Positions 25,037-33,263 of a stretch of DNA of 64,000 nucleotides are shown here, piece after piece (the first letter of the stretch is position 1; each line of letters opens with the position of its first letter). The DNA comes from Shinella granuli. Lineage in GTDB: Bacteria; Pseudomonadota; Alphaproteobacteria; Rhizobiales; Rhizobiaceae. The notes under the pieces are model-generated. The model had not been told where the DNA came from and did no database searches. It was given only the letters and a program-made list of their open reading frames with translations. The position numbers and the translations under genes were made by a program. Location of the stretch: positions 1 through 64,000 of the forward strand of contig NZ_SLVX01000009.1 of assembly GCF_004341885.1 (NCBI RefSeq). The letters run 5' to 3'.

Positions 25037-26320
25037 TCACAGCCCGCTCAGCACATCGTCGAGCACCGCCAGCATCAGGTCGGCATTCTCCCGGGAGAAG
25101 GGCATGGGCGGGCGGATCTTGGTGGCGTTCTGGTGGATGCCGAGCTTGCCCATCAAGACGCCGCGCTCGCGCATGCCGTTGGTCACCCGCGTGGCGATGT
25201 CCGAGGCGGGCGTCTTTTCCTGCCGGTCGAGCACCAGCTCCGCGCCGAAGAACAGGCCGCTGCCGCGCACATTGCCGATCAGCGTATGCTTGTCCGCCAG
25301 CTTCCGCAGACCCTCGCGGGCATAGGCGCCGACATGAAGCGCATTCTCTTGCAGCTTCTCTTCCTCCAGCACGTCGAGAACGGCCATGGCCGCCGCGCAG
25401 GAGACCGGATTGCCACCGAAGGTGTTGAAGTAGCGGAACGCCTTGCGGAAGGCATTCAGCATCTCGGACGCCGCGACGACACCGCCGACCGGATGGCCGT
25501 TGCCCATCGGCTTGCCGAGGGTGACGATATCGGGGAGGATGCCGGCCTTCTGATGCCCCCAGAAATGCGTGCCGGTGCGGCCGAAACCGGGCTGCACCTC
25601 GTCGCAGATGACAAGGCCTCCGACCTTCCTGACAGCCGCGACGGCGGGCGCGAGGAAATCCTCCGGCAGGTCCGGAAAACCCTCATTGGCGAAGAAGGGG
25701 TCGATGATCAGCGCGGAAAAGCCGAACGGGCTTTCCTGCAGCGCGGCGATCGCCGCCTCCACCGTGGCGGCCCAGGCCTCGGCGAAGGCCTTACCGCCCT
25801 CTCCGCCGAGCGGACGATAGGCATCCGGCGCCGGCACAAGGCGTACATGCCCACCATAACCGCCGACCGGCGGCATGCGCGTCGAGAGCTGAGAGACCGC
25901 CGTCGTGTTGCCGTGATAGGTGAAGTCGGTGGCGATGACGCCCGTCCGGCCGGTCACCGCCTGCGCCATGCGCAGGGCCACGTCGTTGGCCTCGCTGCCG
26001 GTGCAGGTGAGGATCGCCGTGTCGAGGCTCCTGTCGAAGGTCGCCGTCAGCCGTTCGACATAGTCGAGAATGCCTTCGTGCAGGTAGCGCGTGTGGGTGT
26101 TGAGCATCGACGCCTGCCGGCAGATCGCCTCGACCACCCGCGGATGGCAATGGCCGACATGCGGCACATTGTTGTAGCAGTCGAGATACCGCCGCCCGTC
26201 CGCATCCCACAGCCAGACGCCCTCGCCCCTCACCAGATGCACCGGGTCATCGTAGAAGAGCGACATGTTGCGGCCGAGCAGCCGCTCGCGGCGGGCGCGC
26301 AGGGCCTGCGCATCGGTCAT
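25037..26320 (-). CDS. AGXT2L-type PLP phospho-lyase (ethanolamine-phosphate/phosphohydroxylysine type)
   Basis: A 427-residue class III aminotransferase-fold protein. Its text follows human AGXT2L1/2 rather than a transaminase: YNNVPHVGHCHPRVVEA, LNTHTRYLHEGILDYVERL, CTGSEANDVALRMAQ, and DIVTLGKPMGNGHPVGG with the PLP lysine, then YFNTFGGNPVSCAAAMAVLD and KHTLIGNVRG. AGXT2L enzymes remove phosphate and ammonia from O-phosphorylated beta-amino alcohols, giving an aldehyde. It overlaps the preceding aminotransferase gene by ATGA and precedes a matching kinase. Substrate not determined. Confidence 0.82.
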   Translation of the reverse strand: MTDAQALRARRERLLGRNMSLFYDDPVHLVRGEGVWLWDADGRRYLDCYNNVPHVGHCHPRVVEAICRQASMLNTHTRYLHEGILDYVERLTATFDRSLDTAILTCTGSEANDVALRMAQAVTGRTGVIATDFTYHGNTTAVSQLSTRMPPVGGYGGHVRLVPAPDAYRPLGGEGGKAFAEAWAATVEAAIAALQESPFGFSALIIDPFFANEGFPDLPEDFLAPAVAAVRKVGGLVICDEVQPGFGRTGTHFWGHQKAGILPDIVTLGKPMGNGHPVGGVVAASEMLNAFRKAFRYFNTFGGNPVSCAAAMAVLDVLEEEKLQENALHVGAYAREGLRKLADKHTLIGNVRGSGLFFGAELVLDRQEKTPASDIATRVTNGMRERGVLMGKLGIHQNATKIRPPMPFSRENADLMLAVLDDVLSGL

Positions 26321-27684
26321 GGCGACACCCCTCTCTGCGCCGTCGACAGTCCCGCATCCAGCGCCGAGACGATCTTCTGCACATCGGCCGCCGTGATGAC
26401 GAGCGGCGGCGAGAGGATGACATTGGCGCCCGACGTGCGGACCATCACGCCCTCGTCATAGGCGGCATCATAGACCTTCTGCACCACGTCCTTGGCAGCC
26501 GCGCTCTTCGTCCGGCGGTCGGAGACGAGCTCCAGCGCGGCCATCAGCCCCTTGCCGCGCACATCGCCGACCAGTTCGTGCTTCGCCTTCAGGCCTTCCA
26601 GCCCGGCGATCAGCTCGGCGCCGCGCGCGGCAGCATTGGCGGCGGTGTCGATCCGGGCGGTTTCCTTCAGCGTCGCCAGCGCCGCCGCCGCGCCGACCGG
26701 ATGGCCGGAATAGGTATAGCCATGGCCGATGGCGCCGAATGAATCCCTGTTGGCTTCAAATGTATCGGCGACCTTGTCCGCGATCATCACCGCGCCGAAG
26801 GGGAAGTAGCCGTTGGTGATCGCCTTGGCGGTGGTCATCATGTCGGGCTTGACGCCAAAGCCGCGCGAGCCGGTCCAGGCCCCGGTGCGGCCGAAGGCGG
26901 TGATGACCTCGTCGGCGATGAGGAGGATGCCGTGCCTGTCGCAGATCGCGCGCATCAGCGGCATGAAGGTCTCGTGCGGCACGATGACGCCGCCGGCGCC
27001 GAGCACCGGTTCCATGATGAAGGCGGCGATGGTGTCGGCGCCCTGGAAGGCGATCTCGTCCTCGAACTGGCGGGCGATCGCCTGGGCGATCTCCGCCGGA
27101 TCGGCCGTGTTGAAGGGGTTGCGATAGGGATAGGGCGCGGCAAGGTGGAAGACGCCGGGCAGCAGCGGCTCGTAGTTGCGGCGGAAATTGGCATTGCCAT
27201 TGACCGAGGCGCCGCCGAAATGCGTGCCGTGGTAGCCCTTCTTCAGCGCCACGAACTTGGTGCGCTCCGGCTGGCCGTTGATCTTGTGGAACTGGCGGGC
27301 GAGCCGCAGCGCCGTCTCGACGGAATCCGAGCCGCCCGAGGTGAAGAAGGCGCGGGTGAGCCCGTCCTGCCTGAAGAATTCGGCCAGCTCATAGGACAGT
27401 TCGATCAGCGGCGAATTGGTGGTGCCGCGGAAGGTGGAGTAATAGGGCAGCTCGTCGAGCTGGTCGCGGATCGCCTTCTTCACCGGCTCGCAGGAATAGC
27501 CGAGATTGACGTTCCACAGGCCGCCGACGGCATCCAGCACCGTCTTGCCATGGATATCCACCACCGAAACGCCCTCGCCCGCATTGATGATGCGCGGGGG
27601 CTTGGCCTGCATTTCAGCTGGATGCGCCATGGGATGCCAGAGATGACGGGCATTGTTCTCGATCAGGAAGTTGGAATCGCGCAT
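26317..27684 (-). CDS. Class III PLP aminotransferase (omega-amino acid/amine:pyruvate type)
   Basis: A 455-residue transaminase. It opens NARHLWHPMAHPAEM, as omega-transaminases do, and contains FFTSGGSDSVETALRLARQFH and the PLP aspartate region LLIADEVITAFGRTG, then MTTAKAITNGYFPFGAVM with the PLP lysine and GHGYTYSGHPVGAAAALATL. Members move the terminal amino group of an amine or omega-amino acid to pyruvate, giving an aldehyde. The start at 27684 follows GAAAGGATAT. It lies between a HAD hydrolase and the phospho-lyase in one operon, next to an aldehyde dehydrogenase a few genes away. Confidence 0.9.
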   Translation of the reverse strand: MRDSNFLIENNARHLWHPMAHPAEMQAKPPRIINAGEGVSVVDIHGKTVLDAVGGLWNVNLGYSCEPVKKAIRDQLDELPYYSTFRGTTNSPLIELSYELAEFFRQDGLTRAFFTSGGSDSVETALRLARQFHKINGQPERTKFVALKKGYHGTHFGGASVNGNANFRRNYEPLLPGVFHLAAPYPYRNPFNTADPAEIAQAIARQFEDEIAFQGADTIAAFIMEPVLGAGGVIVPHETFMPLMRAICDRHGILLIADEVITAFGRTGAWTGSRGFGVKPDMMTTAKAITNGYFPFGAVMIADKVADTFEANRDSFGAIGHGYTYSGHPVGAAAALATLKETARIDTAANAAARGAELIAGLEGLKAKHELVGDVRGKGLMAALELVSDRRTKSAAAKDVVQKVYDAAYDEGVMVRTSGANVILSPPLVITAADVQKIVSALDAGLSTAQRGVSP

Positions 27685-27695
27685 GGGATATCCTT

Positions 27696-28349
27696 TCAAA
27701 GTCCAAGCATGGTCAGCGCCTGCGCATAACCTTCGGCAGGCCGGGTCACGTCGAAATGCACATGGGGAAGGCCGACGGCCGCCGCGCCCTCGATGTTCTT
27801 CTTCTGGTCGTCGACGAAGACGCAGTCGGCACGGCTGAGAGCGAGTTCCGCCAGCACCTGTTCATAGGCGCGCGGATCGGGCTTCAGGATCTTCGTGTAT
27901 GTCGCATCGACGATGACGTCGAAAAGGTCGATCAGCGGGAAGCGCCTGCGGAAGCTCTCGCCGTAGAAAAGGTCGAGCTCGTTGGAGAGGATGGCGAGCT
28001 TCAGCCCGGCCGCCCTGGCTTTCAGGATCGCATCGCGCGCCTCGGGGCGCAGGACGAGTTCGGGATCGGCCCCGCGCGCCCGCTGCACGAAGGTCTTCAT
28101 GTCCGTCCAGTCCTCGCCGAGCAGCGCGCCGACCTCCCGCGTGCGCGTCATCCAGTAGTCGCGCTCGGTGATTTTTCGCGCTTGCATCGACTGCCAGAGC
28201 GGATCGCTGGCCGGGTCGAAGGGACCGCGCCAGGTCAGCGTGCCGGCCGGCAGGCCGAGCGCCCGCTCGGTGATGTCATGCGTTTCGAACAGCGTGCGGG
28301 TGACGACGCCGCCGAAATCGAGGATCAATGCGCGCCTGGCTTCCGTCAT
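27696..28349 (-). CDS. HAD-superfamily hydrolase
   Basis: A 217-residue subfamily IA HAD protein. Motif I is ALILDFGGVVTRTLFE, but the usual DxDGT nucleophile region reads DFGGV, as in the YihX/epoxide-hydrolase N-terminal group. Motif II serine is in LAILSNELDLFYG, the lysine in KILKPDPRAYEQVL, and motif IV in CVFVDDQKKNIEGA. It overlaps the upstream gene by ATGA. Substrate is not readable; a phosphorylated intermediate of the operon pathway is possible. Confidence 0.86.
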   Translation of the reverse strand: MTEARRALILDFGGVVTRTLFETHDITERALGLPAGTLTWRGPFDPASDPLWQSMQARKITERDYWMTRTREVGALLGEDWTDMKTFVQRARGADPELVLRPEARDAILKARAAGLKLAILSNELDLFYGESFRRRFPLIDLFDVIVDATYTKILKPDPRAYEQVLAELALSRADCVFVDDQKKNIEGAAAVGLPHVHFDVTRPAEGYAQALTMLGL

Positions 28350-29602
28350 GCCGCCTGTCCCTTTTCGACGATGCCTTCGGCCACCCAGCGGTCGAAGATT
28401 TCCAGTGCTCTCGCGGCAAAGTCCGGGGCGTTGATATGCGCATCGACCTCCTCGAAGGCGACGGAGGCCGGCACGGCACGGCGCATCTCGTCGAGGAAGG
28501 CCTCCAGCCCGTCCGGTTCGTGCAGCGGCTCGCCCTCCCGGTCCCATTCCTGGATGCCCTTTGTCGGCAGCAGGAAGGCGACGGGGGCGCTCGCCCCCTC
28601 CAGCTTGGCGGCGACGACGCGGGCGACCGCGCGGCGCTCATCGGGCGAGACGGTGACGGAGGCGATCAGCCGGTTGTGCGCATGATAGGGCCGGCCGGCG
28701 AAGCGATCCGGCGTCTCCTGCCAGGCGGGCATGTCCACCATGTCGACCGCGCCGGGCGCGACGATCTGCGGAATGCCGGCGCGGCCGGCATTTTCCAAAC
28801 GGTCCGGCCCGGAGACGGCGATCGAGCCGTTCTGCGCATTGGTCACCTCCTGGATGCAGAAATCGAAGACGGCGGCAAAGCCCCGCTGCGCCGCCACCGC
28901 CTCATAGGCGCGCCCGCCCATGCCGGTGGAATGGAACACGGCGACATCATAGCCGCGCCGCTCCAGCTCCGGCTTGAGCAGCTTCATGTAGCTGAGGCAG
29001 GAGGAGCCGAGCGAGGTCATACCGACCAGCGGGCGCTGACGGCCGGGCCGCTCGCCGGCCTTGGCTGCGCCCACGACCGCGCCCGAAGCCTGCGACAGCA
29101 CCGCCCGGCAGATCGGGTTGAGGCCGTAGAGCCCGCCGGCCCACAGGATCATCATCAGGTCGGGCGCGATGCGTTCCGGCGGCAGGAGATGGGAATAGGC
29201 GATGGTGGAGACGATGAACTTCGGCACGCCGAGCGGCAGCACGGCGGCGACGTCGAGGGCGAGATCGGTGCCGAGCGAGCCGCCGAGCGCGATCATGCCG
29301 TCCACCTCTCCCGCCTCCGAAAGCCGGCGCACCAGCGCCGCGGCGCCCTTTGCCATCAGCGCCATGGCGGTGTTCTCGTCGCCGCTGCCGGTGATCGCCT
29401 CCATGGTGGTGCCGGCCGCGGCGGCGATGTCGCGCTTGGAATGGTCCGGCACATAGGGCGGGTCGCCGAGCACGCTGACATCGACCAGAACGGGAACGCC
29501 CCCGGCCTTGCCGATGACATCGGCCATGAACAGGAGCTCCTCGCTCTTGGTATCGCCGGTGCCGATCACCAGAATATGGGGCAGACGGGCGTTCGCGCTC
29601 AT
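28346..29602 (-). CDS. Tm-1-like ATP-binding domain protein (UPF0261)
   Basis: A 418-residue protein of the UPF0261 family, named after the N-terminal half of the tomato Tm-1 resistance protein. Typical text: HILVIGTGDTKSEELLFMAD, VLVDVSVLGDP, AIGSLG-type ALGGSLGTDLALDVAAVLPLG, and GMTSLGSSCLSYMKLLKPEL. The usual bacterial partner, a TIM-barrel protein, is missing and the next gene is a HAD hydrolase. GAGGAGG precedes the ATG, which overlaps the stop of a 71-residue reading frame. Function is unknown. Confidence 0.85.
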   Translation of the reverse strand: MSANARLPHILVIGTGDTKSEELLFMADVIGKAGGVPVLVDVSVLGDPPYVPDHSKRDIAAAAGTTMEAITGSGDENTAMALMAKGAAALVRRLSEAGEVDGMIALGGSLGTDLALDVAAVLPLGVPKFIVSTIAYSHLLPPERIAPDLMMILWAGGLYGLNPICRAVLSQASGAVVGAAKAGERPGRQRPLVGMTSLGSSCLSYMKLLKPELERRGYDVAVFHSTGMGGRAYEAVAAQRGFAAVFDFCIQEVTNAQNGSIAVSGPDRLENAGRAGIPQIVAPGAVDMVDMPAWQETPDRFAGRPYHAHNRLIASVTVSPDERRAVARVVAAKLEGASAPVAFLLPTKGIQEWDREGEPLHEPDGLEAFLDEMRRAVPASVAFEEVDAHINAPDFAARALEIFDRWVAEGIVEKGQAA

Positions 29603-29814
29603 CGACCGTTCCTCCTCGATATGAACAGCGGGACAAAGCGCCTGACCTGCGCCGAAGGCGCACCCGGCCCGCGCATGGCCCGACATGCCGGCTCGCTGCA
29701 AAACCGGTCTCCCACCGGAGGATAGCGGGCCGGCACGGCCCGCGTCAGTTCCATCTCGATATCCGGTGTGGACAAAGACCCCCGCAGCATCCGGGCCATG
29801 TCGTCGACGCGCAT
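29599..29814 (-). CDS. Small protein of unknown function, first gene of the kinase/phospho-lyase operon
   Basis: A 71-residue frame behind an excellent ribosome site (GGGAGGAGAACGGAA before the ATG). Its stop overlaps the Tm-1-like gene start as ATGA, which argues for translation. The sequence starts MRVDDMARMLRGSLSTPDIE and holds two cysteines in RFCSEPACRAM. It has no signal or membrane segment and is arginine-rich at the end. It matches no family I know. It could also act as a translated leader that couples the operon to ribosome flow. Confidence 0.6.
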   Translation of the reverse strand: MRVDDMARMLRGSLSTPDIEMELTRAVPARYPPVGDRFCSEPACRAMRGPGAPSAQVRRFVPLFISRRNGR

Positions 29815-29871
29815 TTCCGTTCTCCTCCCGTCAAGTCCGGCTCCGCCCGCAGCAGCTCCTCGGGTGTCGCG

Positions 29872-29959
29872 GCCCATATACTTAACATGCGAATTAACTT
29901 GGCAGGAAGCACAACCGTTTGCAAGTCTATATTTGAAGCATTGGTTCATATAACGAACC
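29872..29959 (-). promoter_or_regulatory. Operator-promoter segment duplicated at 34816-34903 (IclR-type palindrome)
   Basis: The plus strand reads GGTTCATATAACGAACC at 29943-29959. On the minus strand this begins GGTTCGTTATATGAACC, then ATAGACTTGCAAA, then, after 17 bases, CAAGTTAATTCGCATGTTAAG and TAT. The same elements in the same order, one base different in spacing, occur upstream of the IclR gene. It drives the minus-strand operon starting at 29814. The palindrome is the likely regulator site. Confidence 0.65.
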
Positions 29960-30184
29960 GGACAAGTACGTTTTACCACCGCAACCGCGACGCTCGCAGC
30001 CGCGTCGGCCAATGCCCTTTCGCCGGCTTGACAGGCACCCAATCACTATTAACGTGTTAAATATGTTCGCGCGGATACGCCACGGAAATCACGCACGGCA
30101 AGCTCGGGATGCGGACCTCTTCAGGGGCCTTGCAAATCGACGGACGAACACCGAGAACTGCGTAGCGCCAGACAGGAGCAAGAG
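29960..30184 (+). promoter_or_regulatory. Upstream region of the decarboxylase gene
   Basis: This stretch separates the palindrome at 29943-29959 from the decarboxylase. TTGACA at 30028-30033 is a good -35 hexamer, but no convincing -10 stands 16-18 bases on; TATTAA at 30047-30052 is too close. TTAACGTGTTAA at 30049-30060 is a near-palindrome reusing the TTAAC half-sites found in the duplicated promoter segment. The ribosome site is ACAGGAGCAAGAG. Confidence 0.4.
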
Positions 30185-31597
30185 ATGGACAGCGAAGAAT
30201 TCCGCCAGTGGTCGCGAACGGCCGCCGATTGGGGCGCAGACTACCGCGCGGGCCTGCGTGACCGGCCGGTGCGGGCGCAGACGAAGCCAGGCGATATCGC
30301 CCGGCAGATCGCCCGTACGCCCCCGGAAGACGGCGAGGCGATGGAAGCGATCTTCGCGGATTTCGAGCGCATCATTCCCGATGGCCTCACCCATTGGCAG
30401 CATCCGCGCTTCTTCGCCTATTTTCCGGCCAATGCCGCGCCCGTTTCGGTGATCGCCGACTATCTCGTCACTTCCGTCGCCGCCCAGTGCATGCTCTGGC
30501 AGACCTCGCCCGCCGCCACCGAGCTTGAGACGCGGGTGGTCGACTGGCTGCGCCAGGCGCTCGGCCTGCCGGAGGGCTTTTCCGGCGTCATCCAGGATTC
30601 CGCCTCCACCGCGACGCTCGCCGCCGTGCTGGTCATGCGCGAGAAGGCGCTCGGCTGGAAAGGGAACAGCGAGGGGCTGGCGGCGCACGGGGCGGTTCGC
30701 GTCTATGCGTCGAAGCAGGTGCACACCTCCATCGACCGGGCGATCTGGATTGCCGGCATCGGCGAGGCGAACCTCGTGCGCATCCCGACCAAGGGCCCCC
30801 TCAACGGCATGGACCCTGAGGCGCTCGATGCCGCGATCCACGCGGATCGTGCCGCCGGCCATATCCCGGCCGGCGTCATCGCCTGCACCGGCGGCACCTC
30901 CATCGGCGCCTGCGACCCGATCCGCGATGTGGCGGCAGTGGCCAAGGCGCATGGCCTCTACCTGCATGTCGATGCCGCCTGGGCGGGCTCGGCCATGATC
31001 TGCCCGGAATTCCGTAATCTCTGGGAGGGCGTCGAGGCGGCCGATTCCATCGTCTTCAACCCGCACAAATGGCTCGGCGCCAATTTCGACTGCTCGGTGC
31101 AGTTCATCCGCAGCCCGGAAGACCAGGTGCGCACGCTCGCCATCCAGCCGGAATACCTGAAGACGCACGGCCATGACGGCATCATCAACTATTCCGAATG
31201 GTCCGTGCCGCTCGGCCGCCGCTTCCGTGCGCTGAAACTGTGGTTCCTGCTGCGCTACCACGGCCTTGAAGGGCTGCGCACAATGATCCGCAATCATGTC
31301 GCCTGGTCGAGGGAACTGACGGAGCGTCTTGCCGGCGAGCCGGATTTCGAGATCGTCAGCGAGCCGGTGCTCTCGCTCTTCTCCTTCCGCCACAAGGGCG
31401 GCGCGGAGGCCGACCGGCACAATATCGCCCTCGTCAACGCCATCAACGACGACGGCCGTATCTACCTGACGCAGACCCGCGTCGACGGCCGCATCGCCAT
31501 CCGCTTCCAGGCCGGCCAGTTCGAGATGACCCGCGACGACGCAGACGCCGCCTTCACGGTCATCACGGAAATCGCCCGCTCGCTGGAAGACGCCTAG
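30185..31597 (+). CDS. PLP-dependent aromatic-L-amino-acid-decarboxylase-like enzyme
   Basis: A 470-residue group II decarboxylase. It shows THWQHPRFFAYFPANAAPVSV near residue 65, VIQDSASTATLAAVLVMREKAL, VDAAWAGSAM with the PLP aspartate region, and FNPHKWLGANFDCS with the PLP lysine. The layout matches aromatic amino acid decarboxylases (DDC, tyrosine/tryptophan decarboxylases). Its amine product could feed the neighbouring aminotransferase, kinase or phospho-lyase. It is divergent from that operon across a shared palindrome. The TAG stop is inside a large inverted repeat. Confidence 0.9.
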   Translation: MDSEEFRQWSRTAADWGADYRAGLRDRPVRAQTKPGDIARQIARTPPEDGEAMEAIFADFERIIPDGLTHWQHPRFFAYFPANAAPVSVIADYLVTSVAAQCMLWQTSPAATELETRVVDWLRQALGLPEGFSGVIQDSASTATLAAVLVMREKALGWKGNSEGLAAHGAVRVYASKQVHTSIDRAIWIAGIGEANLVRIPTKGPLNGMDPEALDAAIHADRAAGHIPAGVIACTGGTSIGACDPIRDVAAVAKAHGLYLHVDAAWAGSAMICPEFRNLWEGVEAADSIVFNPHKWLGANFDCSVQFIRSPEDQVRTLAIQPEYLKTHGHDGIINYSEWSVPLGRRFRALKLWFLLRYHGLEGLRTMIRNHVAWSRELTERLAGEPDFEIVSEPVLSLFSFRHKGGAEADRHNIALVNAINDDGRIYLTQTRVDGRIAIRFQAGQFEMTRDDADAAFTVITEIARSLEDA

Positions 31598-31742
31598 GAC
31601 CGATCGACATTCAGTTCAGGCCGTGGCGAAAATGGTGGTTTTCCGCGACCCGGAGCGCAGCGTACTGAACGTACGTGAGCACCGGAAGCGCGGAAAAGCG
31701 CCATTTGCAGACCGGCACGGACTGAATGTCGATCGGTCCTAG
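31594..31742. repeat. 149-bp near-complete palindrome holding the stop codons of both convergent genes
   Basis: The 22-bp outer arms (31594-31615 and 31721-31742, starting CTAGGACCGATCGACATTCA) are perfect inverted copies. Inner parts also pair: TGGTTTTCCGCG-type at 31636-31647 against CGCGGAAAAGCGCCATTTG at 31690-31706, and GCGTAC/GTACGT around the centre (31660-31675). So nearly the whole element can fold into one long hairpin. The decarboxylase TAG (31595-31597) and the aldehyde dehydrogenase TAG (31741-31739) both come from its ends. It resembles rhizobial palindromic intergenic elements (RIME/REP type); function as a bidirectional terminator is likely. Confidence 0.85.
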
Positions 31743-33217
31743 AGCTGGATCCAGGCCGTCTTCAGGTCGAGATATTTGTCCAGCGCGTGCAGGGACTTGT
31801 CGTGCCCGTTGCCGGACTGGCGAACGCCGCCGAGCGGCACGGTGTTGTCGGCCCCGCCATAGGTGTTGACATGCACGACGCCGGCGCGGATACCGCGCAC
31901 CATGCGATGCGCCCGTGACAGGTTGGCGGTCCAGACGGCCGAGGCGAGGCCATAGTCCGTGCCATTGGCGATGCGCAAGGCCTCGTCCTCGCTGTCGAAG
32001 GGGATGACGGAGAGGATCGGCCCGAAAACCTCCTCGCGGGCGAGCGTCATGTCCGGCGTGACGTCGAAGACGGTGGGCTTCATGTAGAAGCCGCCGGTCT
32101 CGGCAAAGACACGTTTGCCGCCGGTGCGCAGCTTGGCGCCCTCGGAAAGCGCCTGTTCGGCAAAATCGAGATTCTTGCCGAGCTGCGCCTCGCTGGAGAC
32201 GGCGCCGGCCTCGGTGGTCAACAGCAGCGGATCGCCGACCGTCATCGCGGCGGCGATTTCGGCCACCTTCTGCGAAAACTCCTCCGCGATGGAGCGCTCG
32301 ACGAGCAGCCGCGAGCCGGCCACGCAGACCTGCCCCGAATTGCGGAAGATGCCATAGGCCGAGACCTTGGCCGCACGGTCAAGGTCCGGCGCGTCGGCGA
32401 AGACGATGTTCGGCGACTTGCCGCCGAGCTCCAGATAGACGCGCTTCAGGTTGGAACGCGCGGAATATTCGAGCAGGCGCCGGCCGACGGGACCCGAGCC
32501 GGTGAAGACCAGCACGTCGATATCCGGATGCAGGCCCATCGCCTCCCCGGCCACCGCGCCACGGCCTGTCACGACGTTCAGCACGCCCTCCGGCAGCCCG
32601 GCCTCGGCGCCAAGTTCGGCAAGGCGCAGCAGCGTCAGCGATGCGGCCTCCGCCGGCTTCAGCACGACGGAATTGCCGGCGGCAAGCGCCGGGGCGATCT
32701 TCCAGGCGCCGATCATCAGCGGGAAATTCCACGGCACGATGGCACCGACGACGCCGACCGGCTCGCGGTGGACGAGGCCGAGGACGTCGCCGGCCGTCGG
32801 CGCGATCTCGCCATAGACCTTGTCGATCGCCTCGCCGTAATAGCGGAACGTGCCGGCGGCGCTGCCGGGCTCGGCCTTCAGCGCCATGGAAATCTCGGTG
32901 CCGTTGTCGCGCACGCCGAGCACGGCGAGCTCCAGGGCATGTTTGTCGATCAGCTCGGCGATCCTCAGCAGCACCCGCTTGCGCTCGGCCGGCACTGCCT
33001 TCGCCCAGCGGCCCCTTTCGAAGGCGACACGGGCGGCCTTCACCGCCCGGTCGACATCCTCCGCGCCGGCATCCGCGATGGTCGTCAGCCTGCGCCCGTC
33101 GATGGGCGAGACGACATCCAGCACCGCGCCATCCGCCGGGCCCTGCCAGATGCCGTTTATGAACAGCGCCTGCGGAGCGACGGCGAGGTTGCGGAGCGCT
33201 TCGATCTTTTCCTGCAT
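31739..33217 (-). CDS. NAD(P)-dependent aldehyde dehydrogenase (PuuC-like)
   Basis: A 492-residue aldehyde dehydrogenase oxidising an aldehyde to an acid. Conserved sites are VGAIVPWNFPLMIGAWKIA, VFTGSGPVGRRLLEYSA, LELGGKSPNIVF with the general-base glutamate, and FRNSGQVCVAGSRLLV with the catalytic cysteine. It is closest in style to gamma-glutamyl-aminobutyraldehyde dehydrogenases of polyamine catabolism. It would consume the aldehyde made by the transaminase or phospho-lyase. The start follows GAGGGAAG. It is 46 bases downstream of the APC permease gene, probably one transcript. Confidence 0.92.
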   Translation of the reverse strand: MQEKIEALRNLAVAPQALFINGIWQGPADGAVLDVVSPIDGRRLTTIADAGAEDVDRAVKAARVAFERGRWAKAVPAERKRVLLRIAELIDKHALELAVLGVRDNGTEISMALKAEPGSAAGTFRYYGEAIDKVYGEIAPTAGDVLGLVHREPVGVVGAIVPWNFPLMIGAWKIAPALAAGNSVVLKPAEAASLTLLRLAELGAEAGLPEGVLNVVTGRGAVAGEAMGLHPDIDVLVFTGSGPVGRRLLEYSARSNLKRVYLELGGKSPNIVFADAPDLDRAAKVSAYGIFRNSGQVCVAGSRLLVERSIAEEFSQKVAEIAAAMTVGDPLLLTTEAGAVSSEAQLGKNLDFAEQALSEGAKLRTGGKRVFAETGGFYMKPTVFDVTPDMTLAREEVFGPILSVIPFDSEDEALRIANGTDYGLASAVWTANLSRAHRMVRGIRAGVVHVNTYGGADNTVPLGGVRQSGNGHDKSLHALDKYLDLKTAWIQL

Positions 33218-33263
33218 GGTCTTCCCTCGAAGGACGGGTGGCGCCGGAGCGCCACCCGGATTC

